Shown here piece after piece: positions 8,901 to 17,225 of a stretch of 64,000 nucleotides of DNA. Both the position numbers and the translations under genes were made by a program. The stretch is taken from contig JAUNMR010000003.1 of assembly GCA_030537455.1 (NCBI GenBank), forward strand, positions 109,232 through 173,231, read 5' to 3'. The notes under the pieces are model-generated. The model was not told where the DNA came from. It worked only from the letters and a program-made list of their open reading frames with translations, and did not search any database. Each line of letters opens with the position of its first letter. Position 1 is the first letter of the stretch. The DNA comes from Planctomycetia bacterium. Its GTDB lineage: Bacteria > Planctomycetota > Planctomycetia > Pirellulales > Thermoguttaceae.

Positions 8901-9167
8901 TTATTTACCCTTACCACCGTGACCGCGGAAGACGCGCGTCAGGGAGAATTCGCCAAGCTTGTGACCGACCATATCTTCGGTGACGAAGACTTTAAGGAAG
9001 GCTTTGCCGTTATGGACTAGGAAGGTGTGACCGACGAATTCCGGCACGATTGTGCAAGCGCGCGCCCAAGTCTTAACCGGCTCTTTTTTGCCTTGTTGAT
9101 TGAGCTTCTCGATTTTCGCGAAAAGTTTTTCATCAACAAACGGGCCTTTTTTCAGTGATCTTGTCAT
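8901..9167 (-). CDS. rpsS: 30S ribosomal protein S19
   Basis: Forms the 30S head complex with S13 and contacts the large subunit. The 88-residue product begins [15 protein letters not shown], which matches the family; the frame is open upstream to 9233 but that region contains a hairpin and no S19-like residues. Conserved features: [40 protein letters not shown] and a GHGGKGK tail. 75 nt separate it from rplB. Confidence 0.95.
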   Translation of the reverse strand: MTRSLKKGPFVDEKLFAKIEKLNQQGKKEPVKTWARACTIVPEFVGHTFLVHNGKAFLKVFVTEDMVGHKLGEFSLTRVFRGHGGKGK

Positions 9168-9206
9168 TTCAAGAAGTTTCCGTTCAAAATAATTTGTCTC
9201 ATGAAG

Positions 9207-9231
9207 GAACTTGCGTTGCGAGCGCAAGTTC
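9207..9231 (-). other. Hairpin in rplB-rpsS spacer
   Basis: GAACTTGCG and CGCAAGTTC form a 9-bp perfect stem with a 7-nt loop, 11 nt after the rplB stop on the minus strand. No clear T-tract, so probably an RNA processing or stability element rather than a terminator. Confidence 0.45.
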
Positions 9232-9242
9232 ACTTTTCGCTA

Positions 9243-10100
9243 TCAAGAGAGTTTCAACAAGCCGTAACGACGCGACTTACGACGACGAATGATCGCGCGG
9301 TTCGAGGGCTTCTTGTGCTTACGTGTGGACGTGCCCTTGGTCGGTTTACCGGTGGGGGAGACCGGATGGCGACCGCCCTTGGTACGACCTTCACCGCCGC
9401 CGTGCGGGTGGTCGATCGGGTTCATCGCGGTGCCACGAACGTGGGGGCGACGACCGAGCCAACGCGCGCGACCGGCTTTACCGATCATGATATTCATGTG
9501 GTCGCCATTACCGACGACGCCGAGGACGGCGCGGCAGGAGCTGGGCACGCGGCGGATTTCACCGCTGGGCAGAGTGATCTGAGCCCAATCGTTTTCGCGA
9601 GCGACCAGAACGGCCTTCGTACCGGCGCTACGGCACATGCAACCGCCACAACCCGGTCGAAGTTCGATATTGTGAATTTCAGAACCGAGCGGAATCTTGC
9701 TCAATGGCAGGCAGTTGCCGACGCGAGGTTCCGCGTCTGCGCCGCTATTGACTTTCATACCGACAGTGAGACCTTCCGGCGCGATGATGTAGCGCTTCAC
9801 GCCGTCTTCGTAGACGATCAGAGCGATACGCGACGTACGGTTAGGATCATATTGAATCGATTGAACCAACCCGATTTCGCCGTCCTTATTACGACGGAAG
9901 TCAACCAGGCGGATATGGCGCTTATGACCGCCGCCACGATGACGAACGGTGATAATGCCTTTGTTATTTCGTCCACTACAACGCTTTTTCGGACGAAGCA
10001 AGCTTTTCTCGGGCTTTGCGCCCTTGGTGAGTTCAGCGAAATCGCTGACGCTCATGTTTCGCCGACCCGCGTTATTGGGCTTATATCGTCGAATTCCCAT
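9243..10100 (-). CDS. rplB: 50S ribosomal protein L2
   Basis: Essential protein for subunit association and peptidyl transferase activity. 285 residues, starting [20 protein letters not shown], with [20 protein letters not shown], the SH3-like domain including [20 protein letters not shown], and the C-terminal L2 signature region [19 protein letters not shown] including the conserved His used in peptidyl transfer. Ends in basic [14 protein letters not shown]. Length is normal. Confidence 0.98.
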   Translation of the reverse strand: MGIRRYKPNNAGRRNMSVSDFAELTKGAKPEKSLLRPKKRCSGRNNKGIITVRHRGGGHKRHIRLVDFRRNKDGEIGLVQSIQYDPNRTSRIALIVYEDGVKRYIIAPEGLTVGMKVNSGADAEPRVGNCLPLSKIPLGSEIHNIELRPGCGGCMCRSAGTKAVLVARENDWAQITLPSGEIRRVPSSCRAVLGVVGNGDHMNIMIGKAGRARWLGRRPHVRGTAMNPIDHPHGGGEGRTKGGRHPVSPTGKPTKGTSTRKHKKPSNRAIIRRRKSRRYGLLKLS

Positions 10101-10150
10101 TTTATCATCTCGCTTTGTTAAGTTAGTTGTTTCGTTTGGAACGTCGTGGA

Positions 10151-10471
10151 TTAGTACAGGTCAAGTCGGTGTTCTTGATCGAGCGTGACCATCGCCTTTT
10201 TCCAAGAGCGCGTGACGCCGACGCCATTGCGAGTTCGACGTTTCTTACCGCCGCGATTTTGAGTATTCACGCGAACGACTTTCACGTCGTAGAGCGTTTC
10301 GATTGCGGCTTTGATATCGGTCTTCGAAGCGAGTTTGTGAACTTCAAAGGTGTAGGTGTTCTTCTTTTCCGCCGAGTTATGGAACGCTTTTTCGGTCACG
10401 ATCGGGCGGATAATGATTTGATACGGCTCAAGCGTGAGCTTGGTATCGGTGACGTCTTTGCATCGAGGCAT
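10151..10471 (-). CDS. rplW: 50S ribosomal protein L23
   Basis: Exit-tunnel protein that docks trigger factor and SRP. The preferred start at 10471 gives 106 residues, beginning [26 protein letters not shown] stands about 8 nt upstream. The frame extends to 10510, but that stretch overlaps a small hairpin and lacks a ribosome-binding site. Conserved core: [20 protein letters not shown], then [20 protein letters not shown] and a basic loop ([14 protein letters not shown]). Confidence 0.94.
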   Translation of the reverse strand: MPRCKDVTDTKLTLEPYQIIIRPIVTEKAFHNSAEKKNTYTFEVHKLASKTDIKAAIETLYDVKVVRVNTQNRGGKKRRTRNGVGVTRSWKKAMVTLDQEHRLDLY

Positions 10472-10498
10472 AGTGATATTCCTTAGTCTCTTGGTTTG

Positions 10499-10513
10499 TC
10501 GTTGAGCCAACGA
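10499..10513 (-). other. Small hairpin, rplD-rplW spacer
   Basis: TCGTTG and CAACGA form a 6-bp stem with a 3-nt loop. A very similar CGTTG-N3-CAACG element lies in the rplR-rpsE spacer (3259-3271). Function unknown; could be chance. Confidence 0.3.
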
Positions 10514-10525
10514 GGGAGCTTACGC

Positions 10526-11155
10526 TTAGTTGTTGGCGCGAGATTCGACAAACTTATCCATTGCCTGCTTCGTAACCAGAAGTTGTTTCGGTCGAAGGAT
10601 TTCGTAAGCGTTGATTTCGCCAACCGGCAGGATGCGCGCGTTTTCGATATTGCGCGCGCTCAGATAAACGGCGCGATCGTAATCGGCAACCACGAGCAGG
10701 ACGGTCTTTTCGAATTGGAGCTTTTCGATAATCGCGGCGATTTCTTTGGTTTTCGGCGTAGCGATTTCGATCTTATCGATAAGCTTAACGCGATCGTTTT
10801 TAATTTTTTCGACCATCGCCATAGAGGTAGCGATTTTGAGCGCTTTTCTGGGAAGGCGATAAGAGAAATCACGCGGGGTTTTCGCGAAGATATGACCGCC
10901 GCCACGACGAATACCGCTGCGTTTGTGACCGGCGCGAGCATTACCGGTGCCCTTTTGGCGATACATCTTTTTACGGGAACCGGAGACTTCAGAGCGAGTC
11001 TTCGTCTTAGCGGAACCCTGACGCTGATTGGCTTGATACATCACGACAGCGTCATGGAGCAGTTGCTTGCTGACTTTGGAAGCAAGCGCGTCGAGATCAA
11101 TCGCGTAATCTCCGACTTTTGCGCCGTCTTTATCGTAAATCGGTAAATTAGTCAT
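10526..11155 (-). CDS. rplD: 50S ribosomal protein L4
   Basis: Large-subunit protein lining the exit tunnel; in E. coli it also represses the S10 operon. 209 residues with the tunnel-loop region RQGSAKTKTRSEVSGSRKKM followed by YRQKGTGNARAGHKRSGIRR, FAKTPRDFSYRLPRKALKIA, and C-terminal Rossmann-like region with VADYDRAVYLSARNIENARI. Normal length and position between rplC and rplW. Confidence 0.96.
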   Translation of the reverse strand: MTNLPIYDKDGAKVGDYAIDLDALASKVSKQLLHDAVVMYQANQRQGSAKTKTRSEVSGSRKKMYRQKGTGNARAGHKRSGIRRGGGHIFAKTPRDFSYRLPRKALKIATSMAMVEKIKNDRVKLIDKIEIATPKTKEIAAIIEKLQFEKTVLLVVADYDRAVYLSARNIENARILPVGEINAYEILRPKQLLVTKQAMDKFVESRANN

Positions 11156-11221
11156 CTTACTGTCAACTTTATGAAAATTGTGTCTTTATGCGAGCAATCT
11201 TGAGGCGAGAGCAGTCGTGTC

Positions 11222-11935
11222 TTACGCCAAACGCCACGGGTTCTTTTGGGGAGCCGGCAATTTGTTGGTGGGGCGAATCATGACGTAAGCGCCGGTCGGA
11301 CCGGGCACCGCGCCTCGGATGACAAGCAAGTTATTTTCCGCGTCGACGACGACGACCTTTTGGTTACGAACGGTGCAACGAGCGTTACCGTAGTGACCGG
11401 CCATTCTCTTGCCTTTGAGAACGCGGCTAGGATAAGAGCTACAGCCGGTGCCGCCGAGGTGACGGTGGCATTTCTTAACGCCGTGGGTCATGCGTTGACC
11501 GCTGAAGTTGTGGCGCTTCATAACGCCGGCGGTACCGCGACCTTTGCTATTAGCAGTCACGTCGACGGCAACCACGTCGTTGAAGACTTCAACGTTCAGA
11601 GATTGACCGACTTCCACGCCGTCCACGGCGCCACGGAATTCTCTGATGAAGCGCTTAGGAGCGCAACCGGCTTTTTTACGCGGTTCGGCGGCGCCAAGTT
11701 TCGCTTGGCGTTTGCTATCGATATTAGCGACGTGACCGCGTTCGGATCTTTTTGCCAGACGTTCGGGCTTATCTTTGAAACCCAATTGCACCGCTTCGTA
11801 GCCGTCCTTGTCAAGTGTTTTCACTTGAAGAACCGCACAAGGTCCCGCTTGAATTACGGTGACAGGGATCACTTTTCCCTGTTCGGTGTATAATTGGCTC
11901 ATACCGAGTTTTTGTCCAAGTAAACCGATACCCAT
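11222..11935 (-). CDS. rplC: 50S ribosomal protein L3
   Basis: Early-assembly large-subunit protein close to the peptidyl transferase centre. 237 residues, beginning MGIGLLGQKLGMSQLYTEQG. The central KGRGTAGVMKRHNFSGQRMT and SSYPSRVLKGKRMAGHYGNA are the L3 signature with the conserved tryptophan-loop region replaced by family-typical residues. C-terminal VIRGAVPGPTGAYVMIRPT is conserved. Second gene of the operon, 92 nt after rpsJ. Confidence 0.97.
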   Translation of the reverse strand: MGIGLLGQKLGMSQLYTEQGKVIPVTVIQAGPCAVLQVKTLDKDGYEAVQLGFKDKPERLAKRSERGHVANIDSKRQAKLGAAEPRKKAGCAPKRFIREFRGAVDGVEVGQSLNVEVFNDVVAVDVTANSKGRGTAGVMKRHNFSGQRMTHGVKKCHRHLGGTGCSSYPSRVLKGKRMAGHYGNARCTVRNQKVVVVDAENNLLVIRGAVPGPTGAYVMIRPTNKLPAPQKNPWRLA

Positions 11936-12027
11936 ATTCTAAATTCCTTTGTGTCCTTACAGACAAACGTACGCGTCGCATTGCGGCCCAAATAGAGTGG
12001 TGAAGGCCGATACGACTTCTAGTTGGT

Positions 12028-12357
12028 TCAACGAGCCGCCTTAGCCTTAATTTTGACTTCAACGCCGGCGGGCAGATTGAGCTTATTGAGTTCTTCGATT
12101 GTTTTGGCGTTAGCCTTAATGATATCGATCACGCGACGGTGAGTACGGATTTCGTACTGTTGACGCGCTTTTTTGTCAACGTGAGGGCTGGAGAGCACGG
12201 TATAGCGTTCGATACGCGTGGGAAGCGGAATCGGTCCGCTCACTTCAGAACCGGTACGTTTGACGGTTTCAACAATTTCCTTAGCGCTTTGATCAAGACT
12301 AGCGTGATCATAGGCTTCCATTCTGATACGGATGATTCCGACGCTGGCGCCTGCCAT
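12028..12357 (-). CDS. rpsJ: 30S ribosomal protein S10
   Basis: Small-subunit head protein; in enterobacteria also the NusG/NusB antitermination partner NusE. The ATG at 12357 gives 109 residues ([20 protein letters not shown]) and is preceded by a strong GGAGGA 6 nt upstream; a TTG 12 nt further upstream is less likely. Conserved [20 protein letters not shown] and [12 protein letters not shown]. First gene of the cluster; upstream genes rpsL, rpsG, fusA or tuf are not adjacent here. Confidence 0.97.
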   Translation of the reverse strand: MAGASVGIIRIRMEAYDHASLDQSAKEIVETVKRTGSEVSGPIPLPTRIERYTVLSSPHVDKKARQQYEIRTHRRVIDIIKANAKTIEELNKLNLPAGVEVKIKAKAAR

Positions 12358-12914
12358 AGTGTCCTCCAAAACCTGGTTGAAAAATATCGACGTTAGGGCG
12401 TGTTTCGCTATTTTGCGCTATCTTACGCAAAGCGACTTGCCAAAACAAAGCTCGCTGTTATGCGAACCGATTAGTTGCATGATAATTTATACGGTTGCAG
12501 TCGCCGACTAGACAGTCGAACCTTTTAAAGCAGGGACATTTTGTATACAAAAAAGGCTGATTCAGAACTCAACCGAGGAAGCTCGCAGGCCGGCCGTCGG
12601 GGCTAAAAAGCGGAGTTGATGCGCGTAGCGGTAAAAAGAATCGCAAGTGGCGCGTATCGACCTTCTTTGTCGTCGGTAATTTGCAACGCTCAGAACATGA
12701 TAACCCGTTTCAAGATTTCTACAAGGGGCGCAAGAACAATTTTAAAAAGTTTTTTGTCTATTTTTACAAATAGCGTTTTTAACGCCAAATCTCACACTAT
12801 ATACATTACAAGGTAAACACGCAGGAAAGCGCGTGGTCGGTTCGTTCTCCTCGATTTTTAAATGAAAATAAAGAATGCAAAACCGCGAACAAACCGACGC
12901 TTTTATACAGGTAT
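12358..12914. other. coaC-rpsJ intergenic region (557 nt)
   Basis: No credible coding frame. It holds a candidate rpsJ promoter (12420-12448). Near coaC, an imperfect inverted repeat (12836-12847 with 12887-12898, GTCGGTTcGTTC against GAACaAACCGAC) could be the end of the coaC transcript, but lacks a T-tract. The stretch 12700-12820 is AT-rich. Confidence 0.5.
12420..12448 (-). promoter_or_regulatory. Candidate promoter of S10-spc cluster
   Basis: Minus-strand TTGTTT (12443-12448), 17-nt spacer, TAAGAT (12420-12425), giving a leader of about 55 nt before rpsJ. Position fits the expected operon start. Prediction by eye. Confidence 0.5.
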
Positions 12915-13457
12915 CTACTCTTTCAACTCTTTAAGAACGACCTGAAAGAGTTCCTCTGGCTCGACCATACGTCCAGGTCCGGACTCGCCACAACTGAGCC
13001 GACCGGATTGCGGACCGACAATAATAGCGCCGTCACAACGTAGTAATTCAACGTTCCTTTGTGTAGCGGGCTTTTGCCACATAACGGAGTTCATCGCCGG
13101 CGCGAAGAGAAGCTTGCCTTGAAACGCCAGGATCGTGGCGGACATGAGGTCGTCGGCGAGTCCCTGGGCGCTTTTGGCGATTATGTTAGCGGTCGCGGGA
13201 GCAATACAGAAGAGCGAAGCCTGGCGCGCCAGTTCGATGTGAGGATGCACGAGACGTTCGCCCCACATACTGCGCGCGACAGGACGACCGCTGAGCGCTT
13301 CAAAGGTTTTCGGCGCGACCAACTCGCAAGCGGCGTCCGTCATGACGACGGTCACGCCGACGTCGGCTTTTCTGAGCAGACTCACGAGGGTCGCTGATTT
13401 GTACGCGGCAATACCGCCGCAAACGCCGAGCAGAACCTCATACTTGTTATCGTTCAT
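12915..13457 (-). CDS. coaC: Phosphopantothenoylcysteine decarboxylase (CoaC only)
   Basis: Flavoprotein of coenzyme A synthesis, decarboxylating 4'-phosphopantothenoylcysteine to 4'-phosphopantetheine. The chosen ATG gives 180 residues (MNDNKYEVLLGVCGG); a longer frame to 13508 lacks support. The flavin-binding GVCGGIAAYKSATLVSLLRK, a conserved His in HIELARQAS, the PAMNSVMW motif and the Cys of SGRLSCGESGPGRM are all present. The CoaB synthetase half found in most bacterial CoaBC is absent, and no CoaB gene is seen in the window. It closes the yicC-gmk-rpoZ-coaC cluster. Confidence 0.88.
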   Translation of the reverse strand: MNDNKYEVLLGVCGGIAAYKSATLVSLLRKADVGVTVVMTDAACELVAPKTFEALSGRPVARSMWGERLVHPHIELARQASLFCIAPATANIIAKSAQGLADDLMSATILAFQGKLLFAPAMNSVMWQKPATQRNVELLRCDGAIIVGPQSGRLSCGESGPGRMVEPEELFQVVLKELKE

Positions 13458-13611
13458 TATCCGACGTCTTTCTAATCGCTGGCAGAAAGGCGAGTAAAGC
13501 GCGCTCACAAGCGCAGGCGACTTCCCCGGGGAAAACGCGGTGGTTAAAGACTCTGACAGGACGCGTCGAAACCAAATTCAACGCGTCCTGCTTGTAGGAA
13601 ACTCAGACAGA

Positions 13612-13896
13612 CTAGAGCAAATCGCCCCCGTTGGCGCCGAATTGCGAGGTGAGCGTATCGGTGAACTTTTGAGTTTCAACCACTTCGCCGCTCAGATCAA
13701 GTCTGATCTTGTCTTCGAGGATCTCCTGAATGACGCATTCGAGTTTGTCTTTTTTCTCGCCGTTCGAATCACGAGACTGCGCCGAGCCCTTGCTGTTACT
13801 GTTCATTGCGGCCAGACGCTTTTGAATGAGCGTCGTGAGATGGAAACGACCGCCGACCTTTTCAATGAGTTCTTCTTCTTTGAGTTCTTCGATCAT
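13612..13896 (-). CDS. rpoZ: RNA polymerase omega subunit
   Basis: Small subunit that helps fold and assemble beta'. The preferred start gives 94 residues, MIEELKEEELIEKVGGRFHL; AGGGAT lies before this ATG. The N-terminal KVGGRFHLTTLIQKRLAAMN corresponds to the omega signature (family pattern R-F-x-L-x-x-x-A-x-x-R-A), although an Ile-Gln replaces the usual Ala-x and the remainder is divergent and polar. Assignment relies on that motif and on the conserved position between gmk and coaC. Confidence 0.8.
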   Translation of the reverse strand: MIEELKEEELIEKVGGRFHLTTLIQKRLAAMNSNSKGSAQSRDSNGEKKDKLECVIQEILEDKIRLDLSGEVVETQKFTDTLTSQFGANGGDLL

Positions 13897-13981
13897 AATT
13901 GTAATCCCTATTATAATGAGCGTCGCCAAGTGCGAGCGCCGACATAGCGCACGATTAGTTTAAACTTAAAATGCAAAGACG

Positions 13982-14569
13982 TCAAGCGTCTTGATGATTT
14001 TGGAGAATATCAACGAGTTTCGCGTAGGCGTCGTCAAGGTTGTCATTGAGCACGCGATATCGGTAGAACCCGGCCTGTTGGATTTCCTCTTGAGCCTGCG
14101 CGAGACGTTTAGCGAGCTCCTCGGGGGACTCGGTGGCACGACCTTCCAGACGCTTACGCAACTCTTCAATTGAGGGCGGTTCGATAAAGATCGTGATCGC
14201 TTCGGGGATCTGCTCTACAATGCTCTTGGCGCCTTTGACGTCAATTTCCAGCAGAACCCATTTACCCTGTTTCACCGCGTCGTCGACGGTTTGTTTGAGC
14301 GTGCCATAGAGCGCGCCGCCGGGATAGACCTCGAAGGACTCGAGGAACTCTCCTCGTTCGCGACGTTGCAGGAACTCTTCGCGCGACAGGAACCAATATG
14401 CCACGCCGTGGGATTCCCCGGCGCGTGGGCTACGGGTGGTAGCGGAAACGCTAAGTTCCAGAGGGAAATCGCTATTCTCCAGAAGTTTGCGCACCAGCGT
14501 GCCTTTACCGACGCCAGAGGGACCGGAAACGACAATGACGCGACCGCGTTGAGAACGTGTACTGGACAT
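13982..14569 (-). CDS. gmk: Guanylate kinase
   Basis: Converts GMP and ATP to GDP and ADP. 195 residues with the P-loop SGPSGVGKGTL (residues about 15-25), the GMP-binding region with SATTRSPRAGESHGVAYWFL and SREEFLQRRERGEFLESFEV, then GTLKQTVDDAVKQGKWVLLE and the C-terminal RRVLND-equivalent YRYRVLNDNLDDAYAKLVDI. Length fits bacterial Gmk (about 200). Likely cotranscribed with yicC (37-nt gap) and rpoZ (85-nt gap), a common arrangement. Confidence 0.96.
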   Translation of the reverse strand: MSSTRSQRGRVIVVSGPSGVGKGTLVRKLLENSDFPLELSVSATTRSPRAGESHGVAYWFLSREEFLQRRERGEFLESFEVYPGGALYGTLKQTVDDAVKQGKWVLLEIDVKGAKSIVEQIPEAITIFIEPPSIEELRKRLEGRATESPEELAKRLAQAQEEIQQAGFYRYRVLNDNLDDAYAKLVDILQNHQDA

Positions 14570-14606
14570 GATTCACAGCAACCTATCACAGACGAAACGA
14601 GCCGGG

Positions 14607-15503
14607 TTACTCCACGTTTTGAACCATTTCACGAATACGTTCGACGGTCGCTTTCATTTCAACGACCAAATCGGCGATATCGGGCGAGTTCGCTTTGGAG
14701 CCGATCGTATTAGTTTCGCGAAACATCTCTTGGGTGAGGAAATCAAGTTTTTTACCACAAGCGGTTTCACTGGTCATCACGGCTTTGAATTGCGTCAGGT
14801 GGGAATAGAGTCGAGAGATTTCCTCGGAGATATCGACCTTATCGGTAAAGATAGCGACTTCACGAATAAGATCTTTGGGGTCGAGCGTAACGCCGGCGCT
14901 TTTGAGCGCGTTAGAGACGCGTTCGTACGTCTTTTCGCGGTAGTTTTCGACGACTTTCGGCGCGAGTTCTTTAACACGATCGTTACACTGACGCAGTAGA
15001 GCGAGATTTTCGAGGAGATATTTTTCGGTCGAGTCGCCCTCGACGCGTCTCATTTCTCGTAGCGCGTCAAGGGTCTGTTGGACGCAGTTTGCCACGAGCG
15101 TCCACAACGCCTCGGGGTCGGTGTTATCCTCGGCGGAATGATCCTGAATCACGCCGGGCAGACGCAGATAGTCGACCATATCGCCCAGGGGAGTCTCGCG
15201 CGCCAGGTCGGAAGATTCACGCACGCGACGCGCCACGGCTAGGTATTCCAGGAGCGCCGATTCGTTAATGCAGACGTGCTGGTCGCTGGTCTCACGTTCA
15301 AGTTTCACGGTGAGATTAACGGTTCCGCGTGCGATACTGCCACGAATAAGTTCGTCGATTTTAGACTCAAAAGCGGTCAGACCTTCCGGTAGACGAATCG
15401 AGGTCTTGAGGTATCGATTATTAACAGATTTCACTTCGGCGGAAACAACATAGCCGAGATCGCGACAGGACGCGGAGCCGAAGCCCGTCATACTCAGTAA
15501 CAT
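14607..15503 (-). CDS. YicC family endoribonuclease
   Basis: YicC-like protein; E. coli YicC is reported to act in RNA decay as an endoribonuclease. 298 residues, beginning MLLSMTGFGSASCRDLGYVV, with VNNRYLKTSIRLPEGL (residues 27-42), the central region ESALLEYLAVARRVRE, and the conserved C-terminal sequence GKKLDFLTQEMFRETNTIGS-KANSPDIADLVVEMKATVERI. These are hallmarks of the family. It lies immediately upstream of gmk, as in many bacteria. Metal-binding residues of the C-terminal part are probably in the E-R-E-T/D region, but this is not proven here. Confidence 0.92.
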   Translation of the reverse strand: MLLSMTGFGSASCRDLGYVVSAEVKSVNNRYLKTSIRLPEGLTAFESKIDELIRGSIARGTVNLTVKLERETSDQHVCINESALLEYLAVARRVRESSDLARETPLGDMVDYLRLPGVIQDHSAEDNTDPEALWTLVANCVQQTLDALREMRRVEGDSTEKYLLENLALLRQCNDRVKELAPKVVENYREKTYERVSNALKSAGVTLDPKDLIREVAIFTDKVDISEEISRLYSHLTQFKAVMTSETACGKKLDFLTQEMFRETNTIGSKANSPDIADLVVEMKATVERIREMVQNVE

Positions 15504-15629
15504 AGGAAACCTTGCGAGAGTAGGAAGCGTAGAGGCGCCTAAAACACGACAAAGTCGCTCGGCACACGAACGACTTTTGAACGTGATAGACGTGAAGTTA
15601 AGAACGAGCGAGCGCGGCGCGCGAGCGTC

Positions 15630-16061
15630 TTATTCGTTGCCTTCTTGCGCGGGTTCCGCGTCGGTAGCGGGCGCTTCTTCCGTGGCGGGGTGTGAGGTCG
15701 TGGCGGAGTCGGCGGTCGTAGCGTCGTCACCGGTCGTGGCGTTGTCGCCGGAAAGTTGTGGAGCGGTCGCTACCGCAGCTGGATCGGTAGACGCTTGATC
15801 GGCGAGGGAACGCGTAGAGTTGAGGTTCAGGAGGTAACTACCGGCGAAGCAGGTCACGAACCAGATAATGGCGGTCCAAATCGTAATGCGCAGGAAGACG
15901 TCGGTGGTTTTGGCGCCGAAAGCGCTATTGCCGCCCATTCCGCCGAAAGCGCCAACAAGGCCGCCGCCCTTACCGCGTTGCAACAGGATAATGAGAATGA
16001 GAAACAGGGAGAGCAAGACCAAAAATATGAAGAGCAGGGATTGCAGAATGGCAACAAACAT
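15630..16061 (-). CDS. secG: Preprotein translocase subunit SecG
   Basis: Small inner-membrane subunit that assists SecA-driven translocation. 143 residues: first membrane segment about 4-26, the conserved loop [20 protein letters not shown] with [11 protein letters not shown], second membrane segment about 56-80. The C-terminal 60 residues are a low-complexity tail rich in Ala, Thr and acidic residues (for example [16 protein letters not shown]), not found in E. coli SecG. Near tpiA, a common secG neighbour. Ends in acidic AEPAQEGNE. Confidence 0.92.
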   Translation of the reverse strand: MFVAILQSLLFIFLVLLSLFLILIILLQRGKGGGLVGAFGGMGGNSAFGAKTTDVFLRITIWTAIIWFVTCFAGSYLLNLNSTRSLADQASTDPAAVATAPQLSGDNATTGDDATTADSATTSHPATEEAPATDAEPAQEGNE

Positions 16062-16156
16062 TATATCACGTCCTAGTATAACGAAGGCGTATTGTCGTAA
16101 ATGTTGTGAGAAATTGCGTTATCGGCGTCACAGGAGGACTGCAACGCCGTAGCGCC

Positions 16157-16185
16157 ACGACGCGTACGCGCGACATACGCGTCGT
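16157..16185 (-). other. Perfect 10-bp hairpin between tpiA and secG
   Basis: ACGACGCGTA and TACGCGTCGT form a perfect stem with a 9-nt loop. There is no T-tract on either side, so it may be an mRNA processing or attenuation structure between tpiA and secG (174-nt spacer). Function not known. Confidence 0.45.
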
Positions 16186-16235
16186 AAAGGGAGGCGCGAC
16201 GTCTATGGAGCAACGTCGCGAACAGAACGTAGGTC

Positions 16236-16991
16236 TTAGCGAACGTTGTTGATGATTTCCATGAAGGCGTCAACTTTCAGGGAAGCGCCGCCGACCAACG
16301 CGCCGTCGACGTCAGGCTTGCTGAGGATTTCTTTCGCGTTGCTACCCTTGACGCTGCCGCCGTACTGAATACGAACGACGTCGGCGACCGCTTGACCGTA
16401 GCGTTCCGCGAGCCAAGCGCGAACGTCCGCGTGAACTTCTTGAGCTTGGTCGGGAGTAGCGACCTTACCGGTGCCGATAGCCCAAACCGGTTCGTATGCA
16501 ATGACGACTTTTTTCATATCTTCGGCGCTCACGCCGGAGAGGGAGCCGTCGAGTTGGCGACGATTGACGTCGTTGGTCACGCCAGCTTCGCGTTCTTTGA
16601 GCAGTTCGCCAATGCAAAGGATCGGGTTAAGACCGGCAGCGAGCGCGGCGCGAACTTTGAGGTTGATCAGTTCGCTCGATTCGCCGATGATGTGGCGACG
16701 TTCGCTGTGACCGAGGATAACGTATTGGCAACCGACGTCGGTGAGCATCGCCATTTCCAGTTCACCGGTGAAGGCGCCCGCTTTTTCGAAGTAGGCGTTT
16801 TGAGCGCCGACCGCGACGTTGGAACCCTTAAGGATATCACATACCGGTTGCACATAGAGGCTGGGGGGGCACACCGCGATATCAACTTCCGAAACGCCGG
16901 CGGCCGCGTCTTTGAGACCTTGAGCCAAGTCTTTGGCGGATTGGAGTTTCAGGTTCATTTTCCAGTTGCCGGCAATCAGTAGACGTCTCAT
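16236..16991 (-). CDS. tpiA: Triosephosphate isomerase
   Basis: Interconverts dihydroxyacetone phosphate and glyceraldehyde 3-phosphate in glycolysis and gluconeogenesis. 251 residues, starting MRRLLIAGNWKMN with the catalytic Lys (about 11), catalytic His in ILGHSERR (about 95-102), catalytic Glu in the signature AYEPVWAIGTGK (about 166-177), and the phosphate-binding QYGGSVKGSNA near the end. TIM-barrel length is normal. A candidate promoter is at 17072-17099; secG follows. Confidence 0.98.
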   Translation of the reverse strand: MRRLLIAGNWKMNLKLQSAKDLAQGLKDAAAGVSEVDIAVCPPSLYVQPVCDILKGSNVAVGAQNAYFEKAGAFTGELEMAMLTDVGCQYVILGHSERRHIIGESSELINLKVRAALAAGLNPILCIGELLKEREAGVTNDVNRRQLDGSLSGVSAEDMKKVVIAYEPVWAIGTGKVATPDQAQEVHADVRAWLAERYGQAVADVVRIQYGGSVKGSNAKEILSKPDVDGALVGGASLKVDAFMEIINNVR

Positions 16992-17071
16992 TTAAATCCT
17001 CGTAAAAGTATGTCGTCTAAGTAAACATGTCCGCGCGACGCGTGGACGTCAACAGTCTAAAGCGCTGTCGA

Positions 17072-17099
17072 AAGATACATGATACACTCACGGCGTCAA
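17072..17099 (-). promoter_or_regulatory. Candidate tpiA promoter
   Basis: Minus-strand TTGACG (17094-17099), 16-nt spacer, TATCTT (17072-17077), giving a leader of about 75 nt before tpiA. Matches the spacing of other promoters proposed in this window. Confidence 0.45.
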
Positions 17100-17143
17100 A
17101 AAACAAGGGGGGCGCCGTGTGGAAAGGTGAAAGAGGCTAAACA

Positions 17144-17179
17144 CAAACGGAACCGAGCGCCGTGGCGTGGTTCCGTTTG
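17144..17179 (-). terminator. Hairpin terminator candidate after phosphatase gene
   Basis: CAAACGGAACC pairs perfectly with GGTTCCGTTTG (11 bp, 14-nt loop) 47 nt downstream of the phosphatase-like gene on the minus strand. The following sequence GTGTTTAGCC is only weakly T-rich, so termination efficiency is doubtful. Confidence 0.5.
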
Positions 17180-17225
17180 AGGATTCTAGGAGAAATTAGA
17201 CCGTTACGCGTACGTTACGCTAAGA

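Noticed and set aside
12836..12898. Inverted repeat downstream of coaC
   Set aside because: One mismatch, a 39-nt loop and no T-tract; too weak to call a terminator.
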